Positions 61,360-64,000 of a stretch of DNA of 64,000 nucleotides are shown here, piece by piece (within the stretch, counting starts at the first letter, position 1; every line of letters begins with the position of its first letter). The position numbers and the translations under genes were made by a program. Under the pieces are notes generated by a model. It did not search any database, was not told the DNA's origin, and saw only the letters and a list, made by a program, of their open reading frames with translations. The DNA lies in the NCBI GenBank assembly GCA_034675505.1, contig JAUCDD010000025.1, forward strand, positions 372,001-436,000, given 5' to 3'. The DNA is from Melaminivora sp034675505. Its GTDB lineage: Bacteria; Pseudomonadota; Gammaproteobacteria; Burkholderiales; Burkholderiaceae_C.

Positions 61360-62326
61360 TCAGCGCCTGGACGCCCCCGGATCCAGCCATTGGTCGACGA
61401 TGGCAAAACCGCCATTTTCACCGGCAATCAGCGCCACCAGTTCCTCGCCCCCCGCAGCGCTGCCGGCCACGCGCAGCCGCGCCTGCACGGCCGTGGTGGC
61501 GGTGCCCGGCGGGTATGCGGTCAGGCCGGTGGCCTGCAGCCAGGGCTGCGCCTGCTCGGCACTGATGGGGCCGGCGCGGCGCAGTGCGGCCAGGCGCTGC
61601 AGCTGCTCGTCGGTGACGTTGTTGCCCAGGGCCTTGATCACGGGCAGCGGCGTGCGCTCCAGGTGGACGCGCTTGCTGCCGTTGCCCACCAGCACCAGCG
61701 CCGCCAGCCCGGGCAGGCCGCGCGTGCCGTCGCCCTGGGCGAGGGCGGCGGGAAGCCCGGGCCACTGCAGCAGCTCCTGCAGGCTGGTGAAGCCTGGCTG
61801 GCCGCCGCGCAGTCCGCTCAGGCGTTCGCGCAGCACCATGATCTTGCGCGCCAGCGCCTGCGCGGCAGCCGGCGTCGGCAGCGCCTGCGGCCAGCAGCAG
61901 GCGCTGCCACTCGGGCTCGGTGAGCAGGTTGGCATCGGGCAGTCCGGTCACGTCGCGCAGCTGCACCGCCACGGCCAGGCCGTTCAGGCGCACGCGCTGC
62001 TCGGGGCCGTCGGCGCGCCACAGTGGCCAGTCGCGCAGTAGCGCATCGCGCGGGTCCAGCCGCAGGGCATCGACGGCGTGCGTGATCGACAGCTGCGCGG
62101 CTGCCTCCTGGGCGGCGCCCGAGAGTGCGTAGTGCTCCTGCAGCTGCGCTTTCTCGCGCGCCAGCAGCTGGGTGTCGATGCGCAGGCCGACGCTGGCGCC
62201 CAGCACCACGGTGGCCACCACCGCCAGCAGGCCCAGCACGAACAGCAGCACGTAGCCGCGCTGACCCGCCGGGCGCGGGCCGGCCGGCCGGTGCGGGGCT
62301 GCGGGGCTGGCGCGCCTGCAGTTCAT
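61360..62326 (-). pseudogene. gspK: Type II secretion minor pseudopilin GspK-like, frame broken mid-gene
   Basis: ATG 62326 begins MNCRRASPAAPHRPAGPRPA then GQRGYVLLFVLGLLAVVATV, the prepilin cleavage and helix. The GspK domain follows (QLLAREKAQLQEHYALSGAA, DVTGLPDANLLTEPEWQRLL). From about 61885 the family continues in the next frame (ALPTPAAAQALARKIMVLRE, SLQELLQWPGLPAALAQGDG, GLTAYPPGTATTAVQARLRV), ending DQWLDPGASRR. 967 nt, one base over. GspK caps the pseudopilus tip and lacks the usual Glu5, which also fits the sequence here. Confidence 0.8.
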
Positions 62327-62953
62327 CGGCCGCCTTTCGCGCCGGTGCGGGCGGAATAGACCTGCGCCGGCATGTCCGCGCGCAGGCCCGACAGCGCCAG
62401 GCGCATCAACGGCGGCGCATCGGGCCCGTCCCACTGCGCCACCCAGCGCGGCTGCGTGCGCCCATCGGCCTGCCGCACCTGCGCCAGCAGCGAAAAGCTG
62501 CAGGCGCGCAGGCCGCTGGCCAGCACCTGGCCGCCCTGCCACTGCGGCGCGGGCGCTGTGGTGCCAGGCGCGGCCACCTCGGGCAGGGCGCTGACCGAGT
62601 GCAGCAGCTGCAGCTGGTCGTCGGCCGCCGGCGTGCAGGCCAGCCGCACGCGCGCCAGCGTTGGCGCTGCGGCGCCTGCGCCGTAGGGGTATAGGGTGTC
62701 GAACTCCAGGAAGCTGCCGTCCGAGCGCACCACGCCGGCGCGTGACGCCCACTCGTGGCGCAACGACGCGTTCGGCGGCACGCACGTCGGCGCGGGCCTC
62801 GCTGCGCCGGGCGCTGCGATGCTGGTAGTCGAGCATGCCCGACAGCGCCGAAGCGCCCACCAGCGCCACCAGCGCGGACACGGCCAGCGCAACGATCAGC
62901 TCCAGCAGCGTGAAGCCGACCTGCGGGCGGGGGCGGGGTGCCTGGCGCTTCAT
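62323..62953 (-). pseudogene. gspJ: Type II secretion minor pseudopilin GspJ, frame broken mid-gene
   Basis: ATG 62953 begins MKRQAPRPRPQVGFTLLELI with the type IV prepilin site (G/FTLLE) and its helix VALAVSALVALVGASALSGM. After SEARADVRAAER the next frame is needed at about 62770, where one additional base (gaacgcgtcgttg) separates AAER from SLRHEWASRAGVVR. It then runs through FLEFDTLYPYGAGAAAPTL and SGLRACSFSLLAQVRQADGR to LRADMPAQVYSARTGAKGGR. 631 nt. Overlaps gspK by 4 bp. Confidence 0.82.
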
Positions 62954-63451
62954 CGCGGCGGCCCGGGCGGCGCCGGTGGTGGCTGCGGCGCGGCAGCGCC
63001 GGGTGCGGAGGCCGCGCCGCGCACCGGCGCGCTGGTGCGCAGCGTGCTCAGGCGGTAGGACTGCTGGGCGCCCTTGGGGCCCCAGAACACTTCGATTTCG
63101 AGGTGTTCGAGTTTTTGCTGGAAGTTGGGCAGGCGCGCGCGCTGTGCGTCCGTCAACAGCGCCACCGGCGTCAGGCGCAGGCGATAGCCGAAGTCCTGGC
63201 CGGCGTAGCGCTCCTCGCCCGGGTCGGCGGCGATCTGGAAGTCCGGCTGCGCCAGCGCTTCGTCCAGCTTGGCGCGTGCCAGCTGCATGGCGGCCGTGTG
63301 GACGGCCAGGCGCTCCTCGGTGCGGCGCACTGCCCGAGACGGTGGTGAAGGCCAGCGCCAGGCCGACGCCCACCAGCGTCATCGCCACCAGCACCTCCAG
63401 CAGCGTGAAGCCGCGCTGGCGCCGCGTGCGGTCAGGAATCGGCCGCCGCAA
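62950..63451 (-). pseudogene. gspI: Type II secretion minor pseudopilin GspI, frame broken after the helix
   Basis: No ATG fits; TTG 63451 (or 63466) overlaps the gspH end. It gives LRRPIPDRTRRQRGFTLLEV and LVAMTLVGVGLALAFTTVSG with the prepilin site. From about 63335 the family continues in the next frame: RRTEERLAVHTAAMQLARAK, LDEALAQPDFQIAADPGEER and YRLRLTPVALLTDAQRARLP to FWGPKGAQQSYRLSTL. About 166 residues if repaired, a normal GspI. Overlaps gspJ by 4 bp. Confidence 0.78.
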
Positions 63452-63899
63452 GGGGGAGTCTTTCAATGCGGCCACTGATGGCCTGCAGGCGGAACTGCGC
63501 GCGCTGGCCCGAGGGGGTCTGCATGACGAAAGCCGCCTCGCGCACGGTGCCGTCGGGCAGGAACATGAGCCTGAGCGTGTCCCCGCCCTCGGCGCCCGCC
63601 GCCGCGCGGGGGGCGGCGGCGCTCCACTGGTAGCCGCGCGGCAGCTGCAGCGTCGGGGCGGCGGGGCTGGCCAGGGTGCCGGCATCGAAGTCGAGCACCG
63701 CCGCCACCGGACGCCCGCCCAGCACGGCCTTGTTGCGCAGGCGCAGCAGCTGCTGCTGGGTGCGGTCCAGCCACTGGCGCTCGTGCATGCGCGAGGACAG
63801 CCGGTCCACCGAGGCGATGGCCAGCCCGGTGCCTATGCCCACCAGCACCAGCACCAGCAGCAACTCCAGCAGGGTGAAGCCTGCCGCCTTGCGGTTCAT
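63432..63899 (-). CDS. gspH: Type II secretion minor pseudopilin GspH
   Basis: A 155-residue pseudopilin. MNRKAAGFTLLELLLVLVLV carries a short leader, G/F cleavage, Glu5 and the hydrophobic helix. The globular part follows: QWLDRTQQQLLRLRNKAVLG, RPVAAVLDFDAGTL, LRLMFLPDGTVREAAFVMQT and LQAISGRIERLPLAAADS. It is in frame throughout, unlike the next four genes of the operon. The start is 28 bp after the gspG stop. Confidence 0.92.
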   Translation of the reverse strand: MNRKAAGFTLLELLLVLVLVGIGTGLAIASVDRLSSRMHERQWLDRTQQQLLRLRNKAVLGGRPVAAVLDFDAGTLASPAAPTLQLPRGYQWSAAAPRAAAGAEGGDTLRLMFLPDGTVREAAFVMQTPSGQRAQFRLQAISGRIERLPLAAADS

Positions 63900-63926
63900 G
63901 GTCGAGAAGGGGTGCGGCGCGCCGCG

Positions 63927-64000
63927 TCAGTCCCAGCTGTGGATGTCGGCCGCGTCGCCGCTGCCGCCTTCCTTGCCGTCCGAGCCCAGCGAGGACAGCT
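63927..64000 (-). CDS. gspG: Type II secretion major pseudopilin GspG, C-terminal end only
   Basis: The leftward frame ending at the TGA 63927-63929 reads LSSLGSDGKEGGSGDAADIH-SWD. This is the conserved GspG C-terminus, with the calcium-binding S-x-G-x-D-G-x-x-G-G-x-x-x-x-A-D-I pattern. The rest lies outside the window. Its presence fixes the operon order gspG-H-I-J-K-L-M-D. Confidence 0.88.
   Translation of the reverse strand, partial: LSSLGSDGKEGGSGDAADIHSWD

Overview
The window is GC-rich DNA from a betaproteobacterium, most likely a member of the Comamonadaceae (Burkholderiales, Acidovorax-like). Three things point there: very high G+C in the core genes, the gene orders lnt-corC, glyQ-glyS-gmhB-plsC and gspG-H-I-J-K-L-M-D, and dispersed palindromic repeats of the CTCTCCC/GGGAGAG type. 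I assign the lineage from protein resemblance and style, not from a database search.

Layout. 1-16.1 kb is mostly core chromosome. It holds an FMN alpha-hydroxy-acid oxidase (cut by the window edge), a Fur-box-preceded TonB siderophore receptor, a metallo-beta-lactamase-fold hydrolase, an alpha/beta hydrolase, phenylalanine hydroxylase plus 4-hydroxyphenylpyruvate dioxygenase (Phe to homogentisate), a secreted lipase with its Lif foldase, an Lrp regulator, a GNAT protein, corC-lnt and fabA-fabB. A YefM/YoeB toxin-antitoxin pair follows.

17.07-28.85 kb is a chromosomal integron, lower in G+C. A full-length IntI is transcribed leftward. To its right are an attI-like site and an array with 15 recognisable attC sites plus a remnant. 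Cassettes carry small proteins of mostly unknown function: a secreted protein, an MNT nucleotidyltransferase, a TIR/DUF4062-like protein, a DM13 protein, a membrane-anchored possible DEDD nuclease and several membrane proteins. There is also a decayed aadA-type streptomycin/spectinomycin adenylyltransferase. Four cassettes have no convincing gene but share a sequence family with conserved hairpins, one always exactly 17 nt before the attC. A degenerate IS5-family element sits in the last attC core.

28.9-44.2 kb returns to chromosome: a methyltransferase, a glutathione peroxidase, the branched-chain keto-acid dehydrogenase operon bkdA1-A2-B-lpdV, a XanB2-like chorismatase, ParDE, glyQS, gmhB, plsC and a YgjP-type metallopeptidase. 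44.3-49.5 kb has two paralogous secreted subtilases flanking a rhodanese. 49.6-56.7 kb has a LysM/BON protein, coaX, the dTDP-rhamnose operon rfbBDAC and two glycosyltransferases. The right end is a leftward type II secretion operon ending in the gspD secretin, with gspG cut by the window edge.

A striking property is that several conserved genes are split by single-base frame changes (gpx, bkdA1, bkdB, the second subtilase, gspI, gspJ, gspK, gspL). Either the assembly has indel errors or these loci are decaying; the sequence alone cannot decide. Part of bkdB's linker is made of a palindromic repeat.
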